NCBI GenBank assembly: GCA_021829055.1
Contig: JAJZCS010000134.1
Location: 1-6,106 of the forward strand
Length of the DNA: 6,106 bases
Reading direction: 5' to 3'
From: Pseudomonadota bacterium
GTDB lineage: Bacteria > Pseudomonadota > Alphaproteobacteria > Acetobacterales > Acetobacteraceae
Below, one piece after another: positions 6,008 to 6,106 of this stretch (its first letter is position 1; each line of letters opens with the position of its first letter). The notes under the pieces are model-generated. The model had not been told where the DNA came from and did not search any database. It saw nothing but the letters and a program-made list of their open reading frames with translations. The translations under genes were made by a program, and so were the position numbers.

Positions 6008-6106
6008 ATGCGGCGGAACTTGTTTTGGTTATCCGACGACCAATGGGCGAAGATCGGGCCGCTTTTACCGACTGATGTTCGTGGCAGGATGCGCGTTGAC
6101 GACCGG
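6008..6106 (+). CDS. IS5-family transposase, N-terminal part
   Basis: Only the first 33 codons are inside the window and the frame is open to the edge. The peptide begins MRRNLFWLSDDQWAKIGPLL and continues PTDVRGRMRVDDR. The pattern LSDxQWxxIxPLLP followed by a basic stretch and VDDR is the typical start of IS5-family transposases (the DUF4096-like N-terminal domain), most like those of the IS427 group. The DDE catalytic residues lie further on and cannot be checked. The start has a good ribosome binding site, GGAGG five bases upstream. Many members of the IS427 group are split into two frames joined by frameshifting; whether this one is cannot be seen. The enzyme would catalyse cut-and-paste movement of the element. 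Confidence 0.88.
   Translation, partial: MRRNLFWLSDDQWAKIGPLLPTDVRGRMRVDDR

Larger units (their letters stand above)
5956..6106 (+). mobile_element. IS5-family insertion sequence, left part (runs off right edge)
   Basis: The transposase start at 6008 shows that an insertion sequence begins shortly before it. The left boundary given is a guess: it follows a TTAA at 5952-5955, a plausible AT-rich target, but I could not identify the terminal inverted repeat because its partner lies beyond the window. The AT-rich, gene-poor DNA to the left fits an insertion into non-essential sequence. Confidence 0.6.

Overview
The window looks like alphaproteobacterial chromosome, of moderately high GC by eye. 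The protein variants (Hsp33, HldE, a 511-residue M17 aminopeptidase, CysQ) and the IS5-type transposase start would fit Acetobacteraceae-like or Sphingomonadaceae-like bacteria. The sequence alone does not let me choose between them. HldE implies a Gram-negative that makes heptose-containing LPS or another heptosylated glycan.

Layout. (1) Minus strand, 1-1133: hslO, the redox-switched chaperone Hsp33. Its stop codon overlaps the start of a second minus-strand gene that runs off the left edge. That gene encodes a lipoprotein with a clear lipobox and a twin-arginine-like N terminus. (2) An 80 bp divergent spacer carries a perfect 7 bp inverted repeat next to the hldE start. (3) Plus strand, 1214-2677: hldE, the bifunctional heptose kinase/adenylyltransferase, complete, with an 8-G tract near its 3' end. 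(4) A 220 bp convergent spacer has no certain gene, but possibly the worn remnant of a nucleotide-binding protein. (5) Minus strand, 2898-4433: pepA, a complete leucyl aminopeptidase. (6) A 97 bp divergent spacer. (7) Plus strand, 4531-5304: cysQ, a 3'(2'),5'-bisphosphate nucleotidase. (8) About 700 bp without a convincing gene, partly AT-rich and holding several short inverted repeats. (9) From 6008 to the right edge: the first 33 codons of an IS5-family transposase, so an insertion sequence begins near the right end.

The complete genes are housekeeping functions: protein-folding defence under oxidative stress, LPS core precursor synthesis, peptide turnover, and recycling of the sulfate-assimilation by-product PAP. 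They alternate in orientation, so apart from the hslO-lipoprotein pair they look like independent transcription units. I see no CRISPR array, tRNA, rRNA, or defence or biosynthetic cluster. I do not see strong evidence for an undescribed system. The points most worth a second look are the overlapping lipoprotein gene, the hldE poly-G tract, the inverted repeat before hldE, and the gene-poor region ending in the insertion sequence.
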